Notes under the pieces: generated by a model
Databases searched by the model: none
Seen by the model: the letters and a program-made list of their open reading frames with translations, nothing else
What the model was told of the DNA's origin: nothing
Part shown: one piece after another, positions 34,916 to 43,812 of the stretch
Position numbering within the stretch: the stretch's first letter is position 1
How the letters are laid out: each line of letters starts with the position of its first letter
NCBI GenBank assembly: GCA_025934735.1
Contig: JAICWP010000003.1
Span: 186,001 to 250,000 of the forward strand
Direction: 5' to 3'
Length of the DNA stretch: 64,000 bases
Source: Terriglobales bacterium
Lineage (GTDB): Bacteria; Acidobacteriota; Terriglobia; Terriglobales; Acidobacteriaceae
Position numbers and translations under genes: made by a program

Positions 34916-35806
34916 TCATCTCCTCATCGCACGTTTGCGATCGACGATGGTTTCCAGCGCAGCCTGCGTCTCGCGGGGCAGATGGTAGGACTCGCCATCC
35001 GACGGATAGCGGCCCGCGACCACGTCCTCGCGATACGCCTGCACCGCGCCCGTGATGACCGCCGCCACATCGGCGTAGCGGCGCACGAATTTGGCGGGCG
35101 GACCGAAGGTCAGCCCCAGCAGGTCGTGGAACACCAGCACCTGACCATCGCACTCTGGCCCGGCGCCGATTCCGATGGTCGGTGTCTCCACCTCCGCCGT
35201 GATCATGGCCGCGACCTCGCGTGGAATGCCTTCCAGATATAGGCAGGCCACGCCCGCTTTATCCAGCGCAACTGCGTCGCGCATGAGTTGCTCGATGGCA
35301 GACAGGCTCTTGCCCTGTACTTTGTAGCCGCCCATCACGTTCACCGATTGCGGGGTCAGCCCAATGTGCCCGGCCACGGGAATTTCGGCCTCAATCACTC
35401 GCCGGATGAGTTCGGCGCGCTTCTCGCCGCCTTCGATCTTCACCGCCTCCGCGCCGCCCTCTTTCACCATGCGGGCCGCGTTGCGCAGCGCCTCTTTTTC
35501 GTCAACATGGTAGGAGCCGTAAGGCATGTCGGCCACCAGCAGCGCGCGTTTCACCGCCCGCCGCACCGCGCGCGTGTGGTGCAGCATCTCGTCCACCGTG
35601 ACCGGCAGTGTGCTCTCATAGCCCAGCATGACTTGCGCCAGCGAGTCGCCTACCAGGATCACGTCAATGCCGGCTTCATCCACCAGCCGCGCGCTGGGAT
35701 AGTCGTAGGCCGTAAGGCAGGTTATGGGTTCGTGCCGAAGCTTTTTCTCGTGCAGGGAAGCCGTGGTAATTTTCGGGCAGGGCTGTCCGATGGGGGTGAT
35801 GCTCAT
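34916..35806 (-). CDS. panB: Ketopantoate hydroxymethyltransferase
   Basis: The 296-residue enzyme has CLTAYDYPSARLVDEAGID, VILVGDSLAQVMLG (Mg-binding Asp), VVADMPYGSYH-type LLVADMPYGSY, AVKIEGG, AHIGLTPQSVNVMGGYKVQG and IGIGAGPECDGQVLVFHDLLG, all canonical for PanB. It transfers a hydroxymethyl group from methylene-THF to 2-oxoisovalerate. First gene of the panB-panC pair. Confidence 0.96.
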   Translation of the reverse strand: MSITPIGQPCPKITTASLHEKKLRHEPITCLTAYDYPSARLVDEAGIDVILVGDSLAQVMLGYESTLPVTVDEMLHHTRAVRRAVKRALLVADMPYGSYHVDEKEALRNAARMVKEGGAEAVKIEGGEKRAELIRRVIEAEIPVAGHIGLTPQSVNVMGGYKVQGKSLSAIEQLMRDAVALDKAGVACLYLEGIPREVAAMITAEVETPTIGIGAGPECDGQVLVFHDLLGLTFGPPAKFVRRYADVAAVITGAVQAYREDVVAGRYPSDGESYHLPRETQAALETIVDRKRAMRR

Positions 35807-36004
35807 GTCGTCCTCCAGTGCACCCCCACCTCGGTGGGTGGCGCCTGTACTAACTACGATGCGGTTTCTATTCTAGCCGCAAATGGAGCCCGGAGACAGG
35901 CAATTCTAAGTCCCTGATTTTGAAGGGCAAAGGTGCCAGAAAAACTAGCCCCAAGCCCGGTGTTGGCTTGAGTGGGAATGTCACCCCAGACACGCCACCC
36001 GCCG

Positions 36005-37378
36005 CTAGCGTCCGAGCTCCTGCACCGCCTCCCGGAACGCCGCCGTGTGCTGGTCCACATCTTCGGGACTGGTGGCAGGTGACATCAGCGCCATATTGTG
36101 AAACGGCGTTAGCAGAATCCCGCGGTTCAGCGCGTACAAGTGCATGAACCGCTCCAGCTCGAAGTCCATGGCGGCGGCCGCCTCCGCTCCATTGCGAGGG
36201 CGTTTGTTGGTGAACAAATACTCCGCTCGGCAGCCCAGCCGCGTTACATGCCAAGGCAGTTCGGCGGCATCAATGGTCTGCTCCACTCCCTTGGTGAAGC
36301 GCTCCGCCAGCGGAATCATGTGCTCAAACGCTTCCGGCGTGAGCACCCGCTCCAGAGTGGCTCGCATGGCGGCGATCGAAAGCGCGTTGCCCGCGAGCGT
36401 GCCGCCAATTCCCCCTGTATCGCAATCTTCCAGGCGGATACGCTCCAGGATGCGCTCGCCAACTTCCTCGGTGAAGCCATAAGTGGCCGAGGGGAGCCCG
36501 CTAGCGATGGGCTTGCCCAGAACAAAGAAATCGGGCTCCAGGCCGTAAGCCCGCGTATAGCCGCCCGGCCCTGTGCAAATGGTATGGGTCTCATCAATGA
36601 TGAGCAGCGTGCCGTGCTTGCGGGTCAACTCGCGCAGAGCCTCGTGGAATCCAGGCTCGGGATGCACGATGCCCACGTTGGTCAGCGCCGGCTCAGCCAG
36701 CACGCAGGCGATCTCCCGGCTAGCCAGTGTCTTCTCCAGTCCTTCAATGTCGTTGAACTCGACCACGCGCGTGGTCTCGGTTGGATTCACCGGCGGCCCG
36801 ATGTTGCCCCGCCGCGGCCCGGCCACGCCATCCTTCAGCGTGATGAAGGACTCGTCCACCGTGCCGTGGTAGCAGTAGTTGAACACCAGCACCAGCCTGC
36901 GCTGGGTAACCTCGCGCGCCACGCGGATCGAAAAACGGTTGGCGTCCGTGGCGGTCAGGCAGAACTGCCAGTAGGGCAGCCCGAAACGGCGCTTCAGCTC
37001 CTCGCCGACCCAGATGGCATCTTCGGTAGGCAGCATGAAGGTGATGCCGCGCCGAGCCTGTTCCACGATGGCGTGTACTGCTGCTTCCGGCGAGTGCCCG
37101 GTCATGGCGCCGGTGTCGCCCAGGCACAGGTCCACGTACTTATGCCCATCCACGTCGGTGAAATGAGCTCCGTGTGCCTGCTTCACAAAAACGGGGAAGG
37201 CGCCTGCCCATTTCACCATCCAGTTCATCGGCACGCCGCTGAGCAGGGAATGCGTGGCCCTCTGGTGCAGTTCCTGAGACCGCGGATGCTCGGCGGCGAA
37301 CCGCTCTTGTTCCCGCTGCATGAGCGCCTTCAGCCGCGCCCGGTCAATGCTGCGCACTTGCTTTGTGCTGGTTTGCAT
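36005..37378 (-). CDS. Class III (HemL-like) PLP aminotransferase
   Basis: The 457-residue fold-I enzyme has DVDGHKYVDLCLGDTGAMTGH (N-terminal), NYCYHGTVDESF (cofactor stacking region), LLIIDETHTICTGPGG with the PLP-contacting Asp, and FVLGKPIASGLPSATYGF with the PLP lysine. It resembles glutamate-1-semialdehyde aminomutase and aspartate aminotransferase-family class III proteins but is distinct from the true HemL gene at 40 kb. The expected amino-acceptor is not clear. It is followed by a leftward spacer and lies downstream of an SDR gene, so a linked pathway is possible. Confidence 0.8.
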   Translation of the reverse strand: MQTSTKQVRSIDRARLKALMQREQERFAAEHPRSQELHQRATHSLLSGVPMNWMVKWAGAFPVFVKQAHGAHFTDVDGHKYVDLCLGDTGAMTGHSPEAAVHAIVEQARRGITFMLPTEDAIWVGEELKRRFGLPYWQFCLTATDANRFSIRVAREVTQRRLVLVFNYCYHGTVDESFITLKDGVAGPRRGNIGPPVNPTETTRVVEFNDIEGLEKTLASREIACVLAEPALTNVGIVHPEPGFHEALRELTRKHGTLLIIDETHTICTGPGGYTRAYGLEPDFFVLGKPIASGLPSATYGFTEEVGERILERIRLEDCDTGGIGGTLAGNALSIAAMRATLERVLTPEAFEHMIPLAERFTKGVEQTIDAAELPWHVTRLGCRAEYLFTNKRPRNGAEAAAAMDFELERFMHLYALNRGILLTPFHNMALMSPATSPEDVDQHTAAFREAVQELGR

Positions 37379-37500
37379 GGGTCACCGTTAGGGCCAGCGT
37401 CTCTCCGGCTGTTGCGAGGACGTCCTCGCGCGTTGTTAACTATCTGGCTGACTAGCTTACTAGCTTAGGGCTCAATCTAACTAGCTAGCCAGCTATTCAG
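37379..37500. repeat. Spacer with repeat family C copy
   Basis: The stretch 37437-37503 holds CTGGCTGACTAGCTTA and, further on, TAACTAGCTAGCCAG, an imperfect inverted pair related to the panB-panC spacer repeat. No gene is visible in the spacer. Confidence 0.5.
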
Positions 37501-38280
37501 CTACCCCACCAGCGCCTCCCCACCGTTGATGTTCAGCACTTCACCGGTTACGAATCCCGCATGTTCTGTGCAAAGGAAGAGGATGCCGGCGGCAATTTCT
37601 GCCGGCCTGCCCAGCCGCCCCACAGGAATCTCCCGTTGCACCCGCTGCCGCTTGTCCGCGTTTTCCAGCGCCGGCGCTACCATTTCTGTTTCCACCCAGC
37701 CCGGTGCCACGCAATTGACGTAAATGCCATCCGGCGCAAGCTCAGTTGAAAGTCCCTTGGCCATGCTGATAAGCGCGCCTTTGGTAGCGGCGTAGTCAAC
37801 GTGCAAAGCCTCGCCCATCTGCCCGGAGCTGGAACTGACCAGCACGATGTGCCCCGCCGCCGGCCCCCTGCGCGGCTGGTGTTTCATCTGCTCCACGGCG
37901 TGCTTCACCAGCCCGAACACGCTCTCGAGGTTGACGGCCATCGTCCGGAGCCACTGCTCCGCGGTCATCTTTTCGATGGGAACATCCTCCGCCGTCCAGA
38001 TCCCATGGTTGGCTACCAGGATGTCCAGCCGCCCGAATCGCTGCGCCGCTGCTTCAACCACACCGCTCGCCGAGTCGGCTGAATTCAATTCGCACTGTAC
38101 TGCCGAGCAGCCCGGACCGCACTCCCGCGCCAGCTTTTCTGCGGTGTCCTTAGCCCGCTGGTAGCTGAAGACAACCTGCGCTCCCGCGGCCGCAAACATC
38201 CGTACCGTTGCTGCCCCAATGCCTCGTGAGCCGCCAGTGATGAGCGCGGTCTTGCCGGTCAAATCCAGGTGCACACTCAT
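37501..38280 (-). CDS. SDR-family oxidoreductase (FabG-like)
   Basis: The 259-residue classical short-chain dehydrogenase has the nucleotide motif GGSRGIGAATV (TGxxxGIG), ILVANHGIW in place of NNAG, VSSSSGQMGE (catalytic Ser), YAATKGALISMAKGL (YxxxK) and CVAPGWVETEMV. It is likely NADP(H)-dependent. Substrate unknown; FabG, glucose dehydrogenase and many others share this pattern. It is 122 bases upstream of the class III aminotransferase on the same strand. Confidence 0.88.
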   Translation of the reverse strand: MSVHLDLTGKTALITGGSRGIGAATVRMFAAAGAQVVFSYQRAKDTAEKLARECGPGCSAVQCELNSADSASGVVEAAAQRFGRLDILVANHGIWTAEDVPIEKMTAEQWLRTMAVNLESVFGLVKHAVEQMKHQPRRGPAAGHIVLVSSSSGQMGEALHVDYAATKGALISMAKGLSTELAPDGIYVNCVAPGWVETEMVAPALENADKRQRVQREIPVGRLGRPAEIAAGILFLCTEHAGFVTGEVLNINGGEALVG

Positions 38281-38387
38281 GGGAGAACGAAATGAATTGT
38301 CATTCTGAGCGGAGCGGGCTGCTTGGCTTGCGAATCAGCCTGCGGAGTCGAAGAACCCCTAGGCCGTCCAGCGCCCGCTCGCCACAC
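38281..38387. repeat. Dispersed intergenic repeat, family B copy
   Basis: cattctgagcggagcgggct (38301-38320) and gcggagtcgaagaacccct (38342-38360) match the copy at 30861-30893, separated by about 20 bases. The spacer holds no gene. Confidence 0.5.
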
Positions 38388-39050
38388 CTAGGCGCTGGCT
38401 GCCTCCGAGCCCAGCGGCAGGAAATATTGCGTGCCTTTGATCGGCTCCGAAACCTTGCGCAGCAATTCCTGCAGGTCCTCGTTGCGGTCCACGAAATCAA
38501 TGTCGGAGGTGTTCACAATCAGCAGGTCCGACGCGGTGTAGTGAAAGAAGAAGTGCTCGTAGGCCTTGACCACTGCCTCCAGATAATCCTGGCTAATGCC
38601 CTTTTCCGCCGCCACGCTCTTCTTCTTCAGCCGCTTCCGCAGCACCTCAGGCGAGGCCTGCAGGTAGACCACTAGGTCTGGGGTAGGCAGTTGCTCGCGG
38701 AAGTAGTTGTAGTAGCGGTTGTAGGTTTCCAGTTCCACATCACTCAGATTGAGGTAGGCGAACAGCTTGTCTTTTTCGAAAATGTAGTCGGCCACCACGG
38801 TCTTGTTCGAGCGGGCGCCTACATCCAGCGTCTTCAGTTGCTCAAAGCGCCGCGCCAGGAAGGCAAACTGCGCCTGGAATGCAGCCCCGGGCTCGCCTTC
38901 GTAAAACGTTTTGAGGAAGGGATTGTCATCGGGCTCAGCCACCCGTTGCGCGTTCAGCCGCTCGGCCAGGATGCGCGCCAGCGTGCTCTTGCCCACCCGA
39001 ATCGGACCTTCAACGGCGATGTAGCGGGGAAGCTCGAAAAGATTGGCCAT
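38388..39050 (-). CDS. Deoxynucleoside kinase (dAK/dGK/dCK type)
   Basis: The 220-residue protein has the P-loop VEGPIRVGKSTLARILAER, the ADYIFEKDKLFA motif in place of the ERS-type loop (DRSIYEDK-like), a LVVYLQASPEVLRKRLKKK helix (LID Arg region), and a C-terminal TSDIDF. This layout is that of the dCK/dGK kinase family. Salvage of a deoxynucleoside is the role; the base specificity is not readable. Confidence 0.85.
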   Translation of the reverse strand: MANLFELPRYIAVEGPIRVGKSTLARILAERLNAQRVAEPDDNPFLKTFYEGEPGAAFQAQFAFLARRFEQLKTLDVGARSNKTVVADYIFEKDKLFAYLNLSDVELETYNRYYNYFREQLPTPDLVVYLQASPEVLRKRLKKKSVAAEKGISQDYLEAVVKAYEHFFFHYTASDLLIVNTSDIDFVDRNEDLQELLRKVSEPIKGTQYFLPLGSEAASA

Positions 39051-39146
39051 GGTTCAGCAGATTTTCCGGGTCGCTTGGCAGCATATCTCGCCTTTGCGCC
39101 GGAGGCAATTGGAAGAAAAGCACCCCGGTTTGCGACAGCTTGTGGG

Positions 39147-39183
39147 GACGGGTTTGCCCCGTCTACGGCGAGCGAAGCTCGCC
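39147..39183. repeat. Tandem double-hairpin element
   Basis: Two adjacent perfect inverted repeats: GACGGG...CCCGTC (39147-39163) and GGCGAGC-gaa-GCTCGCC (39167-39183), just upstream of the deacetylase gene. The combined structure looks like a small mobile or regulatory intergenic element; no second copy was found in this window. Confidence 0.5.
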
Positions 39184-39217
39184 CTCAGTAATCCCTGCCA
39201 CCATTTACAATCCCTGC

Positions 39218-39928
39218 ATGCTTGGACTGCTCGCCACGGCTGGCCTGGCCACTCTGGCAGCCGCCGGTTATAACACCATGGCGCCGCGCTCCCAGCTTTT
39301 TGGCCGTACCTTCATCGGTGCCGGCCGTGGTTCGCGCCTGCTCGCTCTTACCTTCGATGACGGTCCCAACGATCCCTGGACTCCGCGCCTGCTGGAGGTC
39401 TTGGCCCGCCATCAGGTCCACGCTACCTTCTTCCTCGTCGGTCGTTATGTGGCCAAACGCCCCGAAATCGCCCAGCAGGTGGCCGCAGCCGGCCACGTGA
39501 TCGGCAATCACACCTGGGACCATCCCAACCTGATTTTTTCGCGGCCCCGGGAAGTTGAAACCCAAATCAAACGTTGCGCCCAGGTTCTGGAGCAGACGGT
39601 CGGCTCCCATTCCAACCTCTTCCGCCCGCCATTCGGAGGCCGCACTCCCCAAGCCCTGCGCGAAGTGCGCCGCTGTGGCCTAGTGCCGGTGCTATGGAGT
39701 GTCAGTGGCTGGGATTGGGAAGCCAAATCCGCCGCCGAAGTAGAAAAAAAGGTCATGGGCAGCGTGGAAGGCGGCGAAGTCATCCTCCTGCACGACGGCG
39801 GGCATCGCCAGTTGGGTGCGGACCGTTCCTATACTGTGACCGCCGTGGATCACCTCATCGCCCGCTGCCGCGACCAGGGCTTCCAGTTCGTGACCGTGCC
39901 GAAAATGATGAAGGCAATTGATGATTGA
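39218..39928 (+). CDS. Polysaccharide deacetylase (NodB-like, CE4)
   Basis: This ATG gives 236 residues, with an N-terminal hydrophobic segment (LGLLATAGLATLAAAGY) acting as signal or anchor. NodB motifs are LALTFDDGPND (TFDDG, metal Asp), GNHTWDHPNL (H-x3-H metal site), FRPPFGGRTPQAL (catalytic Arg) and VILLHDGGHR (late His). It should deacetylate N-acetylated glycans in the envelope: peptidoglycan, exopolysaccharide or chitin-like. Confidence 0.9.
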   Translation: MLGLLATAGLATLAAAGYNTMAPRSQLFGRTFIGAGRGSRLLALTFDDGPNDPWTPRLLEVLARHQVHATFFLVGRYVAKRPEIAQQVAAAGHVIGNHTWDHPNLIFSRPREVETQIKRCAQVLEQTVGSHSNLFRPPFGGRTPQALREVRRCGLVPVLWSVSGWDWEAKSAAEVEKKVMGSVEGGEVILLHDGGHRQLGADRSYTVTAVDHLIARCRDQGFQFVTVPKMMKAIDD

Positions 39929-39954
39929 AAATTACGAGCGATAAGGAATAAGAG

Positions 39955-41256
39955 TCACTTCGCTTCCACCACCGCGAACGCCTCCCTTGCCGCCGCCACC
40001 GTTTGCCGTACGTCCTCGTCAGTGTGCGCCGCGCTGAGGAAAGCAGCTTCATATTGGGAGGGCGGCAGATATACCCCTGCTTCCAGCATGGCGCGGTGGA
40101 AGCGTCCAAACGCCTCGGTGTCGCTCTTCGAGGCCGTCGCCCAGTTGGTTACCGGCCCTTCCGCGAAGAACCATGTAAACATTGAGCCCACCCGGTTGTA
40201 GGTGATGGACACTCCAGCCTCTTTCGCTGCCTCTGCCACCATGGTGACCAGCGTTCCCGCAGCTCGCTCCATTCGTCCGTACAGTTCGCGGTTTTCGCGC
40301 AGGTAGCACACCGTAGCCAATCCCGCCGACATGGCCAGTGGGTTCCCGGAGAGCGTGCCCGCCTGGTACACCGGCCCCAGCGGCGCCACCATATCCATGA
40401 GCTCGGCTGGGCCCGCATACGCGCCCACCGGCAGGCCGCCCCCAATAATTTTGCCCAAGGTGGTCATGTCGGGTGCCGTGCCATACACTTCCTGAGCGCC
40501 GCCGAAAGCAAGCCGGAAGCCGGTCATCACCTCGTCGAAGATCAGCAGTGCGTTGTCCCGCGATGTGATGTAGCGCAAGGCATCCAGATAGCCTTTCGCC
40601 GGCGGCACGCACCCCATGTTGCCCACCACCGGCTCGACAATAACGCACGCGATCTGTCCTTTGAATTTCTTGAAGGCCTGGTCCACCGCTTCGGCATCGT
40701 TGTAGGGAAGCGCCAGCGTGAACTGCGTGAACTCCTGGGGCACCCCGGCGGAGCCTGGAATTCCCAGCGTGGCTACGCCGGAGCCGGCTTTGACCAGTAG
40801 CGCGTCAGCATGACCGTGGTAGCAACCCTCAAACTTCACCACGTACTTGCGGCGGGTGTAGGCCCGCGCCAGCCGAATCGCCGACATGGTGGCCTCCGTC
40901 CCTGAATTGACGAAGCGAATCTTCTCCATTTTTGGAAATGCCGATAGCACCACCTCCGCCAGTTCCGGCTCCAGCGGGTTGGAAGCGCCAAAACTGGTGC
41001 CCTTGCGCGCCGCTGCGATCACCGCCTCAACGACTTCCGGCGCAGCATGCCCCAGGATCAGCGGGCCCCAGGAGCCCAGGTACTCGATGTACTCGTTGCC
41101 ATCCGCATCCCAGATGCGCGAACCTTCGCCGCGCACAATGAACGGCGGCTCCCCGCCCACTGCCCGGAAGGCCCGCACCGGCGAGTTCACTCCGCCTGGA
41201 ATTACCGCCTCCGCCCGCTTCTGGAGCTTGCGCGACTGCTCCGTCTTCCGTCCCAT
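39955..41256 (-). CDS. hemL: Glutamate-1-semialdehyde 2,1-aminomutase
   Basis: ATG at 41256 is chosen because GGAGG lies five bases upstream; a TTG 12 bases further out is weaker. The 433-residue enzyme has [63 protein letters not shown], the PLP lysine in [16 protein letters not shown] and [11 protein letters not shown]. It makes 5-aminolevulinate in the C5 tetrapyrrole pathway; HemB at 48 kb acts next. Confidence 0.96.
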   Translation of the reverse strand: MGRKTEQSRKLQKRAEAVIPGGVNSPVRAFRAVGGEPPFIVRGEGSRIWDADGNEYIEYLGSWGPLILGHAAPEVVEAVIAAARKGTSFGASNPLEPELAEVVLSAFPKMEKIRFVNSGTEATMSAIRLARAYTRRKYVVKFEGCYHGHADALLVKAGSGVATLGIPGSAGVPQEFTQFTLALPYNDAEAVDQAFKKFKGQIACVIVEPVVGNMGCVPPAKGYLDALRYITSRDNALLIFDEVMTGFRLAFGGAQEVYGTAPDMTTLGKIIGGGLPVGAYAGPAELMDMVAPLGPVYQAGTLSGNPLAMSAGLATVCYLRENRELYGRMERAAGTLVTMVAEAAKEAGVSITYNRVGSMFTWFFAEGPVTNWATASKSDTEAFGRFHRAMLEAGVYLPPSQYEAAFLSAAHTDEDVRQTVAAAREAFAVVEAK

Positions 41257-41689
41257 TCTGCCCTCCAAAGCCAGTTACTATACCAACCCAAGCCGTCGCC
41301 AAATGTGAGCCGCATCACGCTAGCATCCCCTGGTGAGACGGAACTGGCTCGCCGAGCATCGTTCGAAGCCTCGTATGTCCCCAATAGGCAGGAACGGCGG
41401 GCGCATTCCATTTGTGAGTACCTGGATTCCTACCCTGAACCCCGCAATCCCTCACGTTGCCCGCCTGCCGGCGCGCCTCCTCAAGACCATAACTTGCTGA
41501 CCCGTCATAGTGTTAAGTGTCAACCCCTAATTCCAGCCGGCTTTTGGATTCAGAGTTGCTGGCCAGAGTAGCTGTCTCCGGGACGACCGCTCAAGCTCCA
41601 GCTGCAACTGAGCCCAACGATCCCCGCTCATCGCTCCGAAGACTCGGGCGTCAGATCTGGACAATCATAAGGCTAGAGGAGCGTTCGCA
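41257..41689. other. Gene-free region upstream of hemL and the pseudo-receiver gene
   Basis: About 430 bases without a convincing coding frame, RNA gene or hairpin. It should contain the promoters of both divergent neighbours; none could be assigned by eye. Confidence 0.4.
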
Positions 41690-42181
41690 ATGGCGCAGGT
41701 CCTGTGCTTTGCCAGGAGTAAGAAGCGGCTCGTCGCGCTTAACCGGGCGGTCTGCAGTGCCGGACATGTTCCCATTGGCTGCCGGTCACTGGAAGCGGCG
41801 TTGCGGCGCGCCAGAACCCAACCCCTTGCCGCCGTCGTTGTTGAGTATTGCCGGGGAAATCAGAAGTTCCGCAATTTTCTACGGGACGCCAAATGCCGTA
41901 AGAACATTCCCGTGGTGGTGATTTCCCGCCATGTAATCAATGCTTTCCAGGTAGGTGGCAGGCTGGCGGATCTGTATCTGGAGGAGCCGGTCAGCCCAGC
42001 GGAACTAGCCGGTTTTGTTGAAATCCTGACGGCAGCGGTGGACGTGCCAGAGGCGTCAGCTGAGCCACCCGCCGCAAATGTTGCTGCCGCTGACCCACCT
42101 GCGGTCATCCCTTCGGTTCCAGAAGAAGAATCCCATTTACCCGTGCTGCCGGTTGAATCTGCGGCTGCTGCTGCTCGTTAG
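41690..42181 (+). CDS. Pseudo-receiver-like protein with Ala/Pro-rich tail
   Basis: The first 115 of 163 residues look like a receiver fold: MAQVLCFARSKKRLVALNRA (beta1/alpha1), LAAVVVEYCRGNQKFRNFLR (beta3/alpha3), IPVVVISRH (beta4) and LYLEEPVSPAELAGFVEIL (beta5/alpha5). The acidic pocket and phospho-Asp are absent and the conserved K-P reads E-P. The rest is Ala/Pro/Glu rich. A non-phosphorylated receiver relative is the best reading; similar pseudo-receivers act as protein-interaction modules. AGGAG and other weak purine signals lie upstream. Confidence 0.55.
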   Translation: MAQVLCFARSKKRLVALNRAVCSAGHVPIGCRSLEAALRRARTQPLAAVVVEYCRGNQKFRNFLRDAKCRKNIPVVVISRHVINAFQVGGRLADLYLEEPVSPAELAGFVEILTAAVDVPEASAEPPAANVAAADPPAVIPSVPEEESHLPVLPVESAAAAAR

Positions 42182-42239
42182 GTCCTGCCTTACCGACCTG
42201 CTGGTTCCCTCGACCGCATCAGTAGTCAATGACCACGCA

Positions 42240-42270
42240 AAATAAAAGCCCCTTGCCGAAGCAAGGGGCT
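42240..42270 (-). terminator. Rho-independent terminator of the OmpA-family gene
   Basis: On the minus strand AGCCCCTTGC-TTCG-GCAAGGGGCT (perfect 10-bp stem, TTCG loop) is followed directly by TTTATTTTG. Stem, stable tetraloop and U-rich tail make this the clearest terminator in the window; it ends the leftward gene. Confidence 0.9.
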
Positions 42271-42293
42271 CGAGGGGACGTGCTGGATAAAGC

Positions 42294-43277
42294 TTATTGC
42301 TGCTGGGGCTGCTGGGGTGTCGCCGGTGCCGCCGGAGCGGTCTGATTGTTTTGCGTGCCGGTAACCGAGCTCAGCTGTTCTAGGTCGTTCTTCATCAGGC
42401 TGACTTCCACCCGCCCGCCACTGATGCGCTTCGCCTTGCCGCCTTCGGCGGCGACAGGAGCGTTGCCCATGCCCAGCAGGTAGATGCGGTACACCGGAAT
42501 GTCATGGTTCAGCACTAGGTAACGAACCACCGACTCCGCCATCTTCTGCGAGCTTTGGATCGCGCCCTGGCCACGGCCGGAAGAAAAGCCCTGCACTTCG
42601 ATGATGTAGCCGCGCTGGTTCGCCAGCGGGGTCGCCATCTCGTCCAGCGCTTCCTTGGCCCGCTTGCTCAGCACGCTCTGGCCGGGACGGAAACGGATCT
42701 CGGTCTGGGTGCTGGGCTTGTACTGGTCAATGTTGCTGACTACCTGCTCCACAGTGTTCAGGTGGGTGGTAGCGGTGTTGGCCGTCTGTTGCGCCGCCTG
42801 GGCGCGGTTGCCGGCGTCAATGGCGTGCTGATCGGCTTCGTTGGCCTTGTTGGTCGCCAACTGGATGCCCTGCTGGGCGCGGGAATCAACATCCTTGATT
42901 TCCTTGGCATTCTGCGCCGTTAGGTCGTCGAGTTCGTTCACCCGGTCGCGGACCGGCGAGAGCTGCCGTTGCACATACTTTTTGCGCGCGAAGGGATTCA
43001 GTTTGCCCCAGAAGCCCTGCTTCTTGTCCACCACCAGCGGCTGGTGTGAGCCGCTTGCGGTGCTCTGAGTCGCATTTGGGGGGTTGGTGCCCGTTTGGGC
43101 GTTCTGGTCCGACTGCATGGCCGGCTGTGTCGTCTGATTAGCCGGCGCCTGCTGGGTTGTCGCCGGCTGTTGCGCTGCCGGCTGAGACTGATCCGAAGTG
43201 GTCGAGCTTTGCTGCGCCAGCACAGGCACTGACAGAGCCGCGGCTAGCAACAGCGCCATCCATACACGATTCTTCAT
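42294..43277 (-). CDS. OmpA-family exported protein with coiled-coil and degenerate peptidoglycan-binding domain
   Basis: The ATG with GGAGG eight bases upstream gives 327 residues, starting MKNRVWMALLLAAALSVPVLAQ (signal peptide). It has a disordered Gln/Thr/Ala region (about 25-85), a basic patch (NPFARKKYV), an Ala-rich heptad/coiled-coil segment (about 105-190), then an OmpA_C-type domain (EIRFRPGQSVLSKRAKEAL, IEVQGFSSGRG, YLLGMGNAPVA). The Asp and Arg that hold meso-diaminopimelate in OmpA are not evident (FSSGRG; GGRVEVSL). It is probably periplasmic, linking envelope layers. It ends at a strong terminator. Confidence 0.78.
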   Translation of the reverse strand: MKNRVWMALLLAAALSVPVLAQQSSTTSDQSQPAAQQPATTQQAPANQTTQPAMQSDQNAQTGTNPPNATQSTASGSHQPLVVDKKQGFWGKLNPFARKKYVQRQLSPVRDRVNELDDLTAQNAKEIKDVDSRAQQGIQLATNKANEADQHAIDAGNRAQAAQQTANTATTHLNTVEQVVSNIDQYKPSTQTEIRFRPGQSVLSKRAKEALDEMATPLANQRGYIIEVQGFSSGRGQGAIQSSQKMAESVVRYLVLNHDIPVYRIYLLGMGNAPVAAEGGKAKRISGGRVEVSLMKNDLEQLSSVTGTQNNQTAPAAPATPQQPQQQ

Positions 43278-43812
43278 GGGAAATCCTCCGAGTTGGGGAG
43301 CTTCGGGGCTCCGCTCCATTGCGCCTTGCAGCGCTTTTAAATTAATCCCGTCCCGAACCTGAGCTCTGCTCAACGCCATATGCGCCGCGCAAAACCTGGG
43401 ATGATGTGTCGTCCTTGCGGACGCGCTCGTCCTTTGTGTAATCAACTTAGATGCCAAACTGCTGTTTTGCCGGCACCTGTAAGTTGCTCAACCTCAACAA
43501 ATTGTAGTCCCTTTCGCGGCGGAATGGCGAGCCTGGGGTCAAAGGCTGAGTAATTTTGATAGGCGTGGTATAAAAACTGCCGCTATACGCCCCGGCAACA
43601 GTTCCTCTCATTTTGGCGAAAAAACCATGGCTCGCGCTTGGCGTTGGGTGCGATTCGCGGCGTTGCGGGGGAAAGCGGCGGCAAAAACAACCCCAAAACA
43701 CCCGTTCGTCCCCCCAAATTGCGGGTAATGTCCTCGCAGGACTTCGTTCGGCTGGCCCGCTGCCGAGACGGCGTTTCTCAGGGTTCTTGCGTCCTAAAAG
43801 GGGCACCGTGCC
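43278..43812. other. Long non-coding stretch upstream of the FRG-domain gene
   Basis: About 535 bases separate divergent genes. A 33-codon basic frame (43627-43728, MARAWRWVRFAALRGK...) is visible but lacks a ribosome-binding site and is not annotated as a gene. A/T-rich patches (gtaattttgatagg; tggtataaaaac at 43550-43575) are the most promoter-like sequence. Confidence 0.4.

Noticed and set aside
36140-37468. Open frame antisense to the class III aminotransferase
   Set aside because: The opposite strand encodes all PLP motifs; the antisense product has no recognisable domain.
41345-41370. T-loop-like GTTCGAAGCC suggesting a tRNA
   Set aside because: No acceptor stem, anticodon stem or D-loop could be folded around it.
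43627-43728. 33-residue basic frame (MARAWRWVRFAALRGK...) upstream of the FRG gene
   Set aside because: No ribosome-binding site and no comparison available; too short to accept as a gene.
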